From JBJXHN01 sp046233135 (lineage in GTDB: Bacteria; Pseudomonadota; Alphaproteobacteria; Rhodospirillales; Rhodospirillaceae), in NCBI GenBank assembly GCA_046233135.1, contig JBJXHN010000003.1:806001-870000 (forward strand): a DNA stretch of 64,000 nucleotides. The letters run 5' to 3'. Positions 20,304 through 28,450 of this stretch are shown here, piece by piece. The position numbers and the translations under genes are program-made. The notes beneath the pieces were generated by a model. It saw only the letters and a program-made list of their open reading frames with translations, ran no database searches and had not been told where the DNA came from. The first letter of the stretch is position 1; every line of letters begins with the position of its first letter.

Positions 20304-21293
20304 TCAGTTGGAGAGACGGCCGGAGGATTGGAGGAAGCTCTCCAGAGACTGATAAGTGTCCTCGTAGGCAGCCTTGGTCTCCTCCGCGTTCGCCGGCGAG
20401 AGGGTCAGGCCGGCATCGGCGAAAGCCTGTTTGGCAGCGTCGGATTCCAGCACGCCGAGGAAGGCACTGGCCAGCCAGGCCTTGCGGTCCTCGGGCACCC
20501 CCGGCGGCAGGGTCAGGAAGCGGCTGGCCCCCCAGGTGTGGCCGCTGGCGGGCACACCCAGTTCGTCGAAGGTCGGCACCTCGGGCAGCATCGGATGCCG
20601 CGCGTCGCCGGTCACCGCCACGGCCTTCAGGTCGCCATTGCGGATATACTGTTCGATTTCCGTATAGAAGGCGGCGGTGGCGTCCACATCACCGGCCAGC
20701 AGCGCCGTCACACCCTGTCGGCCACCATCGAAGGGAATGAAGTTGAATGTCACGTCCTTCGCCTTTTCAATGAATTCGCTGACGAACAGGAACATGCTAT
20801 TGGGATTCATCCCCACCTGCATGGTGTTCGACTTGGCGTATTCGATGATCTCCGGGAAGTCTTTCCGGCCCACCTCCGACTTGGCGTTCACCACCCAGAT
20901 CACCGGGTCGAAGCTGATGGAGGCGATGGGCTCGAACTCGTCCTTATTGAAGGGCGCGTCGCGCAGCAGGATGTCGGTGAACATGAAGGGGTTGGCGATC
21001 ACGCCGATGGTATAGCCGTCTGGCTGGGCGTTCTTGGCCAGATAGGTGTGGCCAACCATGCCCGCTCCACCCACTCGGTTTTCCACGCGGAACTGCTCGT
21101 CCAATTGCGCCTCGGCCAGCTTGGCGACGGTCCGCGCGGTGACGTCGACGGCGCCGCCCGCCGGATACATCACGATCATATTGACCGGCCGCTTCGGGAA
21201 GTCGGCGGGCTTGTCCTGGGCGCCGGCCAGCGCCGGGGACAGAAGAATCCCCGCAGCCAGCGCGAGGGTGGCGGTAAGACGGAAAGAGGCCAT
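20304..21293 (-). CDS. tctC: TctC-family periplasmic binding protein, second tripartite tricarboxylate system
   Basis: A 329-residue solute receptor: a signal peptide ending near ALAGAQ, then FPKRPVNMIVMYPAGGAVDV and VENRVGGAGMVGHTYLA, the family's conserved first strand and the glycine-rich ligand loop. It has the usual Bug-protein length. It is the first gene of the leftward tctCBA unit and is divergent from a LysR regulator gene. A 54-bp putative operator lies about 55-110 bases upstream of its ATG, so it is probably induced by the ligand through that LysR protein. Confidence 0.87.
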   Translation of the reverse strand: MASFRLTATLALAAGILLSPALAGAQDKPADFPKRPVNMIVMYPAGGAVDVTARTVAKLAEAQLDEQFRVENRVGGAGMVGHTYLAKNAQPDGYTIGVIANPFMFTDILLRDAPFNKDEFEPIASISFDPVIWVVNAKSEVGRKDFPEIIEYAKSNTMQVGMNPNSMFLFVSEFIEKAKDVTFNFIPFDGGRQGVTALLAGDVDATAAFYTEIEQYIRNGDLKAVAVTGDARHPMLPEVPTFDELGVPASGHTWGASRFLTLPPGVPEDRKAWLASAFLGVLESDAAKQAFADAGLTLSPANAEETKAAYEDTYQSLESFLQSSGRLSN

Positions 21294-21348
21294 GAACGAT
21301 ACTCCCTGATTTGGTGACGTCCTTTTTCCGCGAGTATCATCCCCCTGG

Positions 21349-21402
21349 TTAGATAGTGTCTAATTATTTTTGATGATCCTTTGAGAAGCTTCGTTTATCA
21401 AT
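21349..21402 (-). promoter_or_regulatory. LysR operator copy 1 (upstream of tctC)
   Basis: Read leftward toward tctC, this 54-base segment starts ATTGATAAA and contains AAAAATAATTAGACACT. It matches the segment at 22336-22389 at 41 of 54 positions with no gaps, and both copies have the same orientation relative to the gene they precede. Within it TTAGATAGTGTCTAA (21349-21363) is an inverted repeat of the T-N11-A type bound by LysR proteins. Nothing else in the intergenic region is so strongly AT-rich. Confidence 0.75.
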
Positions 21403-21432
21403 AAGCATCCACAATCGCCGGAGGGCTCGGGC

Positions 21433-22323
21433 ATGGACAAGCGTTCCCTGGAGTGTTTCATCGCCCTCGCCGAGGAGCTTCACTTTCACCGCGCCGCGCA
21501 GCGCTGTCACATCAGCCAGCCCGGATTGAGCCAACAGCTCCAGCGGCTGGAAGAGCACCTGGGCGCCCAGCTGGTATTCCGCAGCAAGCGCCAGGTATCT
21601 CTGACCCGGGCCGGGGCGGTTTTCCTGGTGGAAGCGCGCAAGATCCTGCGGTCCATGACCACGGCGGTGGAGCTGACGCGGGAAACCGATCAGGGTGTGG
21701 TCGGCCACTTGCGGGTGGGGGCCACGCCCTCGGCCCTGTTCATCCTGATGCCGGAGATCGTCGCCCGCTTCCGCGCCCTGCTGCCCCAGGTCCGGTTGCA
21801 GGTGGTGGCCATGACCACGGCCGAGCAGCAGGCCGCCTTGCGCGACCAGGAGATCCAGGTGGGCATCTGCCATCCTCCGCTCACCGATACCTCGCTGTCC
21901 TGCGAACCTTTGGCCGAGATGCCCTTCGCCGTGGTGATGGCGGCCAGCAACCCGCTGTCCCGACGCCCCGAGCTGTCGCTGGAAGACCTCGTCGACGAAA
22001 CCTTCATTCTCTTCCCCCGCGAGGTGGGTCCCCGGCTGTACGACCACATCATTTCCATGTGCCACCAAAGGGGGTTCAGCCCCCGGCGCATCATCGAAGG
22101 CGCGCCGGCCCAAACCATCGTCGCCATGGCCGCCTGCGACATGGGAATCGGTTTCGTCGCCTCCCGGGTCCAGCACTACGACCGCGCCCTGGCCGTCTTC
22201 CGCTCCCTGTCCGGAGACGCCCCGCAGCTCACCCTGGGGGCGGCCCATGTGGGCGGCGCTTTGCCGGCGATGGTGCGGCAGTTTCTTGATATCGCCACCG
22301 AAGTCGGCGCCCGGGCGGTCTGA
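21433..22323 (+). CDS. LysR-family transcriptional regulator
   Basis: A 296-residue LysR-type regulator. Residues 1-60 are the winged helix-turn-helix (RSLECFIALAEELHFHRAAQ, then HISQPGLSQQLQRLEEHLGA), followed by the two-lobed periplasmic-binding-protein-like effector domain, with VGHLRVGATPSALFILMP at its start. GGAGGG lies nine bases before the ATG. It is divergent from tctC, and its two putative operators bracket the gene, so it should control both the transporter unit and the downstream dehydrogenase operon, with the transported acid or a metabolite as inducer. Confidence 0.88.
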   Translation: MDKRSLECFIALAEELHFHRAAQRCHISQPGLSQQLQRLEEHLGAQLVFRSKRQVSLTRAGAVFLVEARKILRSMTTAVELTRETDQGVVGHLRVGATPSALFILMPEIVARFRALLPQVRLQVVAMTTAEQQAALRDQEIQVGICHPPLTDTSLSCEPLAEMPFAVVMAASNPLSRRPELSLEDLVDETFILFPREVGPRLYDHIISMCHQRGFSPRRIIEGAPAQTIVAMAACDMGIGFVASRVQHYDRALAVFRSLSGDAPQLTLGAAHVGGALPAMVRQFLDIATEVGARAV

Positions 22324-22335
22324 TCCCACAGACCA

Positions 22336-22389
22336 ATTGATAAATACAGCTTATCTTTAGATCCTTAAAAATAATTAGACACTGTTAAA
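22336..22389 (+). promoter_or_regulatory. LysR operator copy 2 (upstream of the hydroxyacid dehydrogenase operon)
   Basis: A 54-base segment starting ATTGATAAA and containing AAAAATAATTAGACACT, matching the site at 21349-21402 at 41 of 54 positions. It ends about 43 bases before the dehydrogenase ATG. The two copies flank the LysR gene and point away from it toward the two transcription units. Confidence 0.75.
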
Positions 22390-22432
22390 TCCCGAAGCCT
22401 AGAGTCGCCGCCAAAGTGGAAAGGAAGGCGAC

Positions 22433-23398
22433 ATGGCACCCAAGGTCTACATGGTCGGCGAGGCCGGCAATTACGTCGACAAGCTCGCCGCCGGACTCAC
22501 CGGCGCCGCTGCCGGGCTCGACATCGTCCCCTTGCCCCGGGAAGCGGCCCTGGGCGCCGACTTCGACGGCGCCATTGGCCCTGATGACATCCTGGTGTCC
22601 CTCCGCCTGAAGCGGAATGGGGACCCGCTGCCTCCGGTCCGCCTACTCCACGTACCCGGCGCCGGACTCGACGGCATCGACATGGCCGCCCTGGCCGACC
22701 ACACCATCGTCTGCAATGTCTTCGAGCATCAGGCACCGATCGCCGAATTCGTCATCGCCTCGCTGCTGGAATGGGAGTTGCGGCTGGCCGACCTGCGCCG
22801 CTCCTTCACCGCCGAAAGCTGGCCGGACGTCTATCGCCAGCGGGTTCCCCATGGGGAGTTGCGGGGAAAGACCGTGGGCATCATCGGCCACGGCCGCATC
22901 GGCCGGGCCATTGCCGATCTGGTCCGTCCCTTCGGTGTCGAGATTCTGGCCGTCGATGCCTTCCCGACCGAAGGAATCTGGCCGGTGGCCCGTCTGCCCG
23001 AGCTGTTGGCGGCTGCGGACTACGTGATCATCGCCTGTCCCCTGACGGCTGAGACCGAAGGCCTGATCGGCGCGGCCGAACTGGCCCGGATGAAATCCTC
23101 TGCGGTCATCGTCAATGTCTCGCGCGCGCCGATCATCGCCGAGGACGCCCTGTACGAAGTGCTGGCGGCCAAGCGGATCCGGGGCGCCAGCCTGGATGTC
23201 TGGTACCGCTATCCCGCCACGGCCGAAGACCGGGTGACCCCCTCGGACCGTCCGTTCCTGGATCTGCCCAACGCCCTCTGCACACCCCATTGCGCGGCCT
23301 GGACCCGCGAGCTGATGGACCGGCGCTATGCCGTCATCGCGCGCAACATCTCCGCCCTGCTGAACGACGCGCCGCTGGTCCATCGGGTCCGCCCGTAA
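22433..23398 (+). CDS. D-2-hydroxyacid dehydrogenase family, NAD-binding
   Basis: A 321-residue member of the D-isomer-specific 2-hydroxyacid dehydrogenase family. The NAD-binding fold is GKTVGIIGHGRIGRAIADLV at about 142-161, with the later VNVSRAPIIAEDALYEVL segment and GASLDVW containing the catalytic Glu/Asp region. In the catalytic part HVPGAGLDGIDM replaces the usual VGxGxDxID. The terminal catalytic His is in LCTPHCAAW. It reduces or oxidises a 2-keto/2-hydroxy acid of unknown identity. AAGGAAGG precedes the ATG. It heads a three-gene operon downstream of an apparent LysR site. Confidence 0.82.
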   Translation: MAPKVYMVGEAGNYVDKLAAGLTGAAAGLDIVPLPREAALGADFDGAIGPDDILVSLRLKRNGDPLPPVRLLHVPGAGLDGIDMAALADHTIVCNVFEHQAPIAEFVIASLLEWELRLADLRRSFTAESWPDVYRQRVPHGELRGKTVGIIGHGRIGRAIADLVRPFGVEILAVDAFPTEGIWPVARLPELLAAADYVIIACPLTAETEGLIGAAELARMKSSAVIVNVSRAPIIAEDALYEVLAAKRIRGASLDVWYRYPATAEDRVTPSDRPFLDLPNALCTPHCAAWTRELMDRRYAVIARNISALLNDAPLVHRVRP

Positions 23399-23481
23399 GC
23401 GCGTTCCCGACACGCTGTGACATGACCGAACCGCCGGTTCCCACCGGCCCATTTTCCAAGAACAACGGGAAGCCGATCGCC

Positions 23482-24672
23482 ATGCCCACGCCAAGCGAGA
23501 TCCGGATCACGGACATCAAGACCCTGGTGGTCAATGCCGAGATGCGGAACTGGATTTTCGTCAAGGTCGAGACCAACCAGCCGGGCCTGTACGGCTGGGG
23601 TGAGGCCAGCCTGAACTGGAAAACCCGCGCCGTCACCGGTTGCGTGGAAGACCTCAAGCCCCTGCTGCTCGGCCGCGACCCCCGCGATATCGAACAGGCC
23701 GTCCGGGTGCTGACCAAACACGGCTATTACAAGCCCGGCATTGTCATCGCCACCGCCATCAGCGGCATCGAGCACGCCCTGTGGGACATTTTCGGAAAGT
23801 CGGTGAACCTGCCGGTCTGGCGGCTGCTGGGCGGTCAGGTCCGCGACAAGGTGCGCCTTTACACCCACCTGGGTCTGGGCGACATGCGGTCCGTTTACGA
23901 GACCTTCGATACCGGGCCGCTGCGCGACAAGGCCAAGGCGGTGGTGGAGAAGGGCTACGATGCCTTGAAGGTGGTCTTCATCCCCTATTCCCACTTCACC
24001 ATCGACATCCCGGCCGTGCGACGGGTCGACCAGCTGATGGCCGCCTTGCGCGATGCCGTCGGCGATGGGGTGGAGATCATGATCGATTTCCACGGCCGTC
24101 CCGGCACGGTCTCCGCAGCGCTGCAGTATATCAACGCCCTCGCCCCCTACTCCCCCTTCTTTTGCGAGGAACCGGTGCAGCCCGGCGACACCGATGCCCT
24201 GCGCCTGGTCACCGAACGCGCTCCCTGCCCCATCGCCTCCGGGGAACGGCTGGTGGGCTACAAGGAATTCGAGCAGATCTTCCACCAAAAGGCGCTCAAC
24301 ATCCTTCAGCCCGACCTCAATCACACCGGCGGCCTGCTGGAAGGCAAGAAGATCGCTGCGGCGGCGGACAAGGCCTACATGGGCGTCGCCCCGCACAACC
24401 CCAACGGCCCCATTGCCGGGGCTGCGGCCCTGCATTTCGCCGTCTCGACCCCGAACTTCGTCATCCAGGAGGAAATGTCGGGCGCGGTCCCGTGGTACGA
24501 CGACGTGGTCAGCGTTCCCATGCGACGGCAGGGATCCTACTGGGCGGTCCCCGACGCCCCGGGTCTGGGGGTCGAGGTGAACGAGGCAGAGGCAGCCAAG
24601 CACCCCTTCGAGCCCGAGGTGATGCACACCGAAGGCGCCGTACTCGACGACGGAACCATCGTGGACTGGTAA
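23482..24672 (+). CDS. Enolase-superfamily (mandelate racemase/muconate lactonizing) sugar-acid dehydratase, galactonate-dehydratase-like
   Basis: About 396 residues of an enolase-superfamily enzyme. Metal and catalytic segments follow the family order: IMIDFHGRPG (first metal-binding Asp, and a His as in galactonate dehydratase), FFCEEPVQPGD (second acid), the IASGERLVG strand (third acid), and APHNPNGPIAGAAALH with the general-base His. This pattern resembles D-galactonate dehydratase DgoD, so dehydration of an aldonate is likely, although the substrate is not fixed. I start at the ATG at 23482, preceded by GGGAAG; an in-frame ATG at 23422 would add 20 residues not typical of the family. 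It is two bases before the next gene. Confidence 0.78.
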   Translation: MPTPSEIRITDIKTLVVNAEMRNWIFVKVETNQPGLYGWGEASLNWKTRAVTGCVEDLKPLLLGRDPRDIEQAVRVLTKHGYYKPGIVIATAISGIEHALWDIFGKSVNLPVWRLLGGQVRDKVRLYTHLGLGDMRSVYETFDTGPLRDKAKAVVEKGYDALKVVFIPYSHFTIDIPAVRRVDQLMAALRDAVGDGVEIMIDFHGRPGTVSAALQYINALAPYSPFFCEEPVQPGDTDALRLVTERAPCPIASGERLVGYKEFEQIFHQKALNILQPDLNHTGGLLEGKKIAAAADKAYMGVAPHNPNGPIAGAAALHFAVSTPNFVIQEEMSGAVPWYDDVVSVPMRRQGSYWAVPDAPGLGVEVNEAEAAKHPFEPEVMHTEGAVLDDGTIVDW

Positions 24673-24674
24673 CA

Positions 24675-25775
24675 ATGACAACACTTCTGAATTCCCCCGC
24701 TGCCCGGGCCTTCGTGCTGCCCGGCGGCGTCTACAACGCCACCCCAAACCGGATCGTCTTCGGCGCCGGCACAGCGGCTTCCATCGCCCAGGAGGTGCAA
24801 CGCCTCGGCTGCTCCAAGGCCCTTGTGCTCTCCACCCCGGGCCGCGCGAAAATGGCGGCCAAAGTGGTCGAGGACCTGGACACGCTCTGCGCCGGACTGC
24901 TGCCCGAGGCGGTTTCCCAGGTCCCCGTCGAACTGGCCGAACGCGGCCGGGAAAAGGCGCGGGCGATGGGCGCGGACTGTCTGGTCAGCATCGGCGGAGG
25001 GGCGTCCATCGGCCTGGGCAAGGGTATTTCCCTCGGCCTGAATTTGCCGATCATCGCCATCCCCACCACCTACTCCGGCTCGGAAATGACCGGCTTCTGC
25101 GGCATCACCATCGACGGCGTGAAGCAGATGCACACCAGCCTGTCGATGCTGGCGACCACGGTCATCTACGACCCCACATTGTCGCTCGGCTTGCCCATCG
25201 ACGCCAGCATGTCCAGTGCCATGAACGCCCTGGCCCATTGTGTCGACGGGATCTACGTTTCGACGATCAGCGAGGCCCACCGCCTGGTGGCCGCCGAAGG
25301 GGCGGCGATCGTCGCCCGGGCCACGCGGGCGGTTCTGGCCGATCCCTCCGACCTGCAGGCACGCACGGAACTGCTTTACGGGGGCCATCTGGCGGGGGCC
25401 ACCCTGTCGGGGGGCTTCGCCTTGCAGCATGGTCTGGCCCATACCCTGGGAGGATCCTTCGGGGTTCCCCACGGCTTGGCCCATGCGCTGTCGCTGCCCT
25501 ACGTGACAGCCTTCAACACCCGCTTCGCCCCCAAGGACGTCGCCCTGATCGGCCGGGCCATGGGGGTCGAGAACGTGGCGGGAGCGATCCATGACCTTCT
25601 GGTCGCCCTTGGTCTTCCGGTGCGCCTGAGCGACGCCGGGATCAAGGACAGCGACATCGACCGCATCGTCACCATCACCGTAGAGACAGACAACGGCCTC
25701 AACCCCGCCCCGGTCACCGCCGAAACCGTCCGCGCCGTCGTCCTCGCGGCTTTCGAGGGCGCACGGCCCGCCTAA
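24675..25775 (+). CDS. Iron-containing alcohol dehydrogenase family, maleylacetate-reductase-like
   Basis: A 366-residue group III alcohol dehydrogenase of the maleylacetate reductase branch. Visible are the N-terminal NRIVFGAG, the NAD-binding VSIGGGASIGLGKGISLGLN, the branch-defining AIPTTYSGSEMTGFCGIT, and metal ligands in SAMNALAHCVDG and the later LAHTLGG and VPHGLAHAL histidines. In aromatic degradation such enzymes reduce maleylacetate; here the neighbours are a hydroxyacid dehydrogenase and a sugar-acid dehydratase, so it may reduce another keto acid or semialdehyde. The ATG at 24675 follows the previous stop after two bases. Confidence 0.82.
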   Translation: MTTLLNSPAARAFVLPGGVYNATPNRIVFGAGTAASIAQEVQRLGCSKALVLSTPGRAKMAAKVVEDLDTLCAGLLPEAVSQVPVELAERGREKARAMGADCLVSIGGGASIGLGKGISLGLNLPIIAIPTTYSGSEMTGFCGITIDGVKQMHTSLSMLATTVIYDPTLSLGLPIDASMSSAMNALAHCVDGIYVSTISEAHRLVAAEGAAIVARATRAVLADPSDLQARTELLYGGHLAGATLSGGFALQHGLAHTLGGSFGVPHGLAHALSLPYVTAFNTRFAPKDVALIGRAMGVENVAGAIHDLLVALGLPVRLSDAGIKDSDIDRIVTITVETDNGLNPAPVTAETVRAVVLAAFEGARPA

Positions 25776-25778
25776 AGC

Positions 25779-25818
25779 ATTGTGCGCAAAAGTGGCACCG
25801 GTTTTGCGCGAAAACAAT
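25779..25818. repeat. Intergenic palindromic repeat, GCGCAAAA/TTTTGCGC type
   Basis: ATTGT plus GCGCAAAA (25779-25791) pairs with TTTTGCGC and ACAAT (25802-25818) around GTGGCACCGG. This form, GCGCAAAAGTGG...CCGGTTTTGCGC, is one I recall as a dispersed intergenic repeat in alphaproteobacteria; no search was run. It starts a few bases past the stop of the maleylacetate-reductase-like gene and may also serve as a transcript end. It lies in the 309-base gap 25776-26084. Confidence 0.6.
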
Positions 25819-25834
25819 CCGGAAAAATAAAAAC

Positions 25835-25878
25835 CTAGAGCGGGACGACCGATTCCACGAAAACTCATCCCGCTCTAG
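25835..25878. repeat. Intergenic palindromic repeat, CTAGAGCGGGA/TCCCGCTCTAG
   Basis: An 11-base perfect stem (25835-25845 with 25868-25878) around a 22-base loop, with two more pairs past a mismatch. It sits 16 bases after the previous palindrome; the two together resemble composite alphaproteobacterial intergenic elements as I remember them. The rest of the gap (25879-26084) is AT-rich, contains no recognisable gene, and includes TAGATAGTG at about 25936. Confidence 0.6.
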
Positions 25879-26084
25879 TTCACCCACCCAAAAAATGGCA
25901 TCACCCGCAGTTTGTAAAGTTGATTCATAAACAAATAGATAGTGCACAGACCACTGAATACTTTAAATAGTTCAGCACAATAGACATAGGCGCTTCACTC
26001 ACGCCTCGTTGCTTTCACGTCCGCGCATCCTTTCTCCGACGTCAGCATGGAAACACGCCTGATTGGAGTTGGGAATCCCCCGAT

Positions 26085-27086
26085 TCACACTTCGCGCCGG
26101 ACGAACTCTCCGGCGTGAAGCGCGTCGATCCGTTCATGAATCATCGTGAACATGGTCTGGGCGGCGGGTGCCGGTTCCAGGTCCCGAAAGCGTATGAGGG
26201 AATAGGGGGTAACCCGGATATCGTCGGCCAAGGGCAGGACGACGATCCCCGTTCCCAACCCCAGTCCATCGTGATTGGCATAAAACCGGGCCACGGCCCT
26301 GGCCAGGGCACCGATTCCATTCGAATTGGCGATCAGCGCCAAGGTCAGAAGGATAGAGGACGTCCCCAGTACCCGGTCCGGCAAGGCGTAGCCCTTGCCC
26401 AGAAGATAGGATTCCACCGTGGTTCGCAAGAGACCGCCCTGGGGCTGCAGAATCCAATCGTAGGACAGGCAATCCCCGAGCGTGGGAGAGGACATGTGCG
26501 TGAGCGGGTGGCCCTCGCGAACAACCAGACTCAGGGGTTCCGCCCCGATCGTCCGGGTCAGATAAGGGCGAGGATCCATGTCCGTGGGGAGACGGCCGAT
26601 ATAGAAGTCGATCTTGCCCGCCAGCAGGTCGGCGTTCAGCTTGTCCGAAAGATCCACCGTCACATTGACGCGGATGTTGGGGTGCGCCACCCGGGCCTGA
26701 CGGATAACCGGCAGGACGATTTCCAGGGCCGGCCCCGTCACCGCGCCGATATTCACCGTTCCCCGGGTCCCGCGCCCCATTTCCTCCAATTCACGGTCGG
26801 TTTGATCCAGGTCCCTCAACAGGCGGCGAGCCCGTTCCGCCAGGGTCTGGCCCATCACCGTGAAACGGATCCCCCTGGGATGGCGCTCGTATAAGGGAAC
26901 GCCCACGATGGTCTCCGCTTCGGCCAGCAGGCGGGACGCCGTTGGTTGGGTCATGTTCAGCCGGGAGGCCGCAGCGCTGACCTGATGGGTTTCCAGCAAC
27001 TCCGCCAGAATCCGCAGATGGCGGAACTTCATGCCGCGCGTGATCAACCGATCCTTCCGCGAACCAGGGCCGGACATGGCTTCCAT
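26085..27086 (-). CDS. LysR-family regulator, GbpR-like
   Basis: A 333-residue LysR-type regulator. The helix-turn-helix is at about residues 19-78 (MKFRHLRILAELLETHQVSA, then RLNMTQPTASRLLAEAETIV), followed by an effector domain beginning TVNIGAVTGPALEIVLPVIR. It is transcribed away from a ChvE-type binding-protein gene, the arrangement known for gbpR and chvE in Agrobacterium, where GbpR activates sugar uptake in response to arabinose, galactose or fucose. By analogy it would control the whole rightward sugar operon. The start at 27086 follows GAGGGAG; the internal ATG three codons later is an alternative. Confidence 0.82.
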   Translation of the reverse strand: MEAMSGPGSRKDRLITRGMKFRHLRILAELLETHQVSAAASRLNMTQPTASRLLAEAETIVGVPLYERHPRGIRFTVMGQTLAERARRLLRDLDQTDRELEEMGRGTRGTVNIGAVTGPALEIVLPVIRQARVAHPNIRVNVTVDLSDKLNADLLAGKIDFYIGRLPTDMDPRPYLTRTIGAEPLSLVVREGHPLTHMSSPTLGDCLSYDWILQPQGGLLRTTVESYLLGKGYALPDRVLGTSSILLTLALIANSNGIGALARAVARFYANHDGLGLGTGIVVLPLADDIRVTPYSLIRFRDLEPAPAAQTMFTMIHERIDALHAGEFVRREV

Positions 27087-27309
27087 GGGTGGTCTCCCTC
27101 TGCGTGCCCTCCATGATATATCGAAATCGGCATAATGAAAGACGATTTGTCAATTTGACTGGAATATCAGATGCCCATACCAATGACGGCGCGGGTCATT
27201 CGCCCGGTGGGACGTCACCGGGATGGGCCGCGAAAAAGAAAAAATGGCGGTTCCCGTGAGCGCCCGGACAACCGGGCGAGATCAAGGGGCGCCGCGACGG
27301 GAGGAAAAC
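27087..27309 (+). promoter_or_regulatory. Divergent promoter region between gbpR-like gene and chvE
   Basis: The AT-rich left half includes the palindrome GTCAA-T-TTGAC at 27149-27159, a T-N-A type candidate site for the LysR protein. Two GC-rich hairpins follow in the presumed chvE leader: CCCGGTG/CACCGGG (27203-27222) and CGCCCGG-ACAA-CCGGGCG (27261-27278), the second ending 31 bases before the chvE ATG. They may protect the mRNA. An in-frame ATG at 27223 lacks a ribosome site, whereas the chvE ATG has GGGAGGA. Promoter boxes are not clear. Confidence 0.4.
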
Positions 27310-28380
27310 ATGAAGGGATTGAAGAAGGCCGCCCTGGCGGCTGGTCTGTCCGTGATCGCCTTGGGGGCCGCGAGCCTGGCCCAGGCCGGAGACGGATATG
27401 TGGGAATCGCCATGCCCACGAAATCATCCGCGCGCTGGATTTCCGACGGCAACTCCATGGTTCAGCAGTTCGAGGCGGCGGGCTACAAGACCGACCTGCA
27501 GTACGCCGAAGATGACATTCCCAACCAGCTTGCCCAAGTCGAGAATATGGTGACCAAGGGTGTCGATGTCCTGGTCATCGCCGCCATCGATGGCACCACC
27601 CTGTCCAATGCCCTGGCCAATGCCGACGCGGCGGGCATCAAGGTGATTGCCTATGACCGGCTGATCCGGGAAAGCGAGCACGTGAACTACTACGCCACCT
27701 TCGATAACTTCAAGGTGGGCGTCCAGCAGGCGACCAATCTGGTGAACGGGCTGAAGGCGCGCTTCCCCGACCAGAAGCCTTGGAACGTGGAATTGTTCGG
27801 GGGCTCCCCCGACGATAACAACGCCTATTTCTTCTATAACGGCGCCATGTCCGTGCTGGATCCCCTGATCAAGGAAGGCGCCGTCGTGATCCCTTCGGGT
27901 CAGACGGGGATGGATACGGTCGGAACCCTGCGCTGGGACGGCGCCGTGGCCCAGGCGCGCATGGACAACCTGCTCTCCGCCAATTACACGGACAAGAAAG
28001 TGAACGGGGTGCTCTCCCCCTACGACGGCCTGTCCATCGGGATCATTTCCTCCCTGAAGGGAGTCGGTTATGGCTCCGGCAACGTGGCCATGCCGATCGT
28101 CACGGGGCAGGACGCGGAAATTCCCTCGATCAAGGCCATTCTCCGGGGGGAACAGTACTCCACCATCTTCAAGGATACCCGGGAACTGGCTCGCGTGACC
28201 GTGGGCATGGTCAACGCGGTTCTGGGCGGTGACGAACCGGAAATCAACGACACCTCCACCTACGACAACGGCAAGAAAGTCGTGCCGTCCTACCTTCTGG
28301 AACCGGTTCCGGTGACCGCCGCGAACTGGGAGTCCGTCCTCGTCGACAGCGGTTATTACCAAAAATCGGACATCGAATAG
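27310..28380 (+). CDS. chvE: ChvE-type multiple-monosaccharide periplasmic binding protein
   Basis: A 356-residue type I sugar-binding protein. The signal peptide ends at SLAQA, and the mature part begins GDGYVGIAMPTKSSARWISD with the residues known to bind pyranoses in ChvE. Later VIAYDRLIRESEHVNYYATF and TGQDAEIPSIKAILRGEQYS are family segments. In Agrobacterium ChvE binds arabinose, galactose, glucose, fucose and xylose and works with GguAB; here the same gene order follows. The ATG at 27310, five bases after GGGAGGA, is chosen over an upstream in-frame ATG because it puts the signal peptide at the N-terminus. A strong hairpin follows its stop. Confidence 0.9.
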   Translation: MKGLKKAALAAGLSVIALGAASLAQAGDGYVGIAMPTKSSARWISDGNSMVQQFEAAGYKTDLQYAEDDIPNQLAQVENMVTKGVDVLVIAAIDGTTLSNALANADAAGIKVIAYDRLIRESEHVNYYATFDNFKVGVQQATNLVNGLKARFPDQKPWNVELFGGSPDDNNAYFFYNGAMSVLDPLIKEGAVVIPSGQTGMDTVGTLRWDGAVAQARMDNLLSANYTDKKVNGVLSPYDGLSIGIISSLKGVGYGSGNVAMPIVTGQDAEIPSIKAILRGEQYSTIFKDTRELARVTVGMVNAVLGGDEPEINDTSTYDNGKKVVPSYLLEPVPVTAANWESVLVDSGYYQKSDIE

Positions 28381-28396
28381 GCGGCAAGGATCTCGC

Positions 28397-28427
28397 GGAC
28401 CGGGCATAGGAGTCCCTTGCCCGGTCC
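28397..28427 (+). promoter_or_regulatory. Intercistronic hairpin between chvE and gguA
   Basis: A perfect 10-base stem, GGACCGGGCA / TGCCCGGTCC, with an 11-base loop, 16 bases after the chvE stop. No U-run follows. It probably stabilises the upstream chvE message or limits read-through so the binding protein outnumbers the transporter. Confidence 0.6.
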
Positions 28428-28450
28428 ATTGGGGGCCATGGGAGGCGGAG

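Noticed and set aside
25932..25946. A third LysR operator, because TAGATAGTG here matches part of the site at 21349
   Set aside because: Only nine bases match; the conserved ATTGATAAA and AAAAATAATTAGACACT parts are absent and it is not upstream of a gene start.
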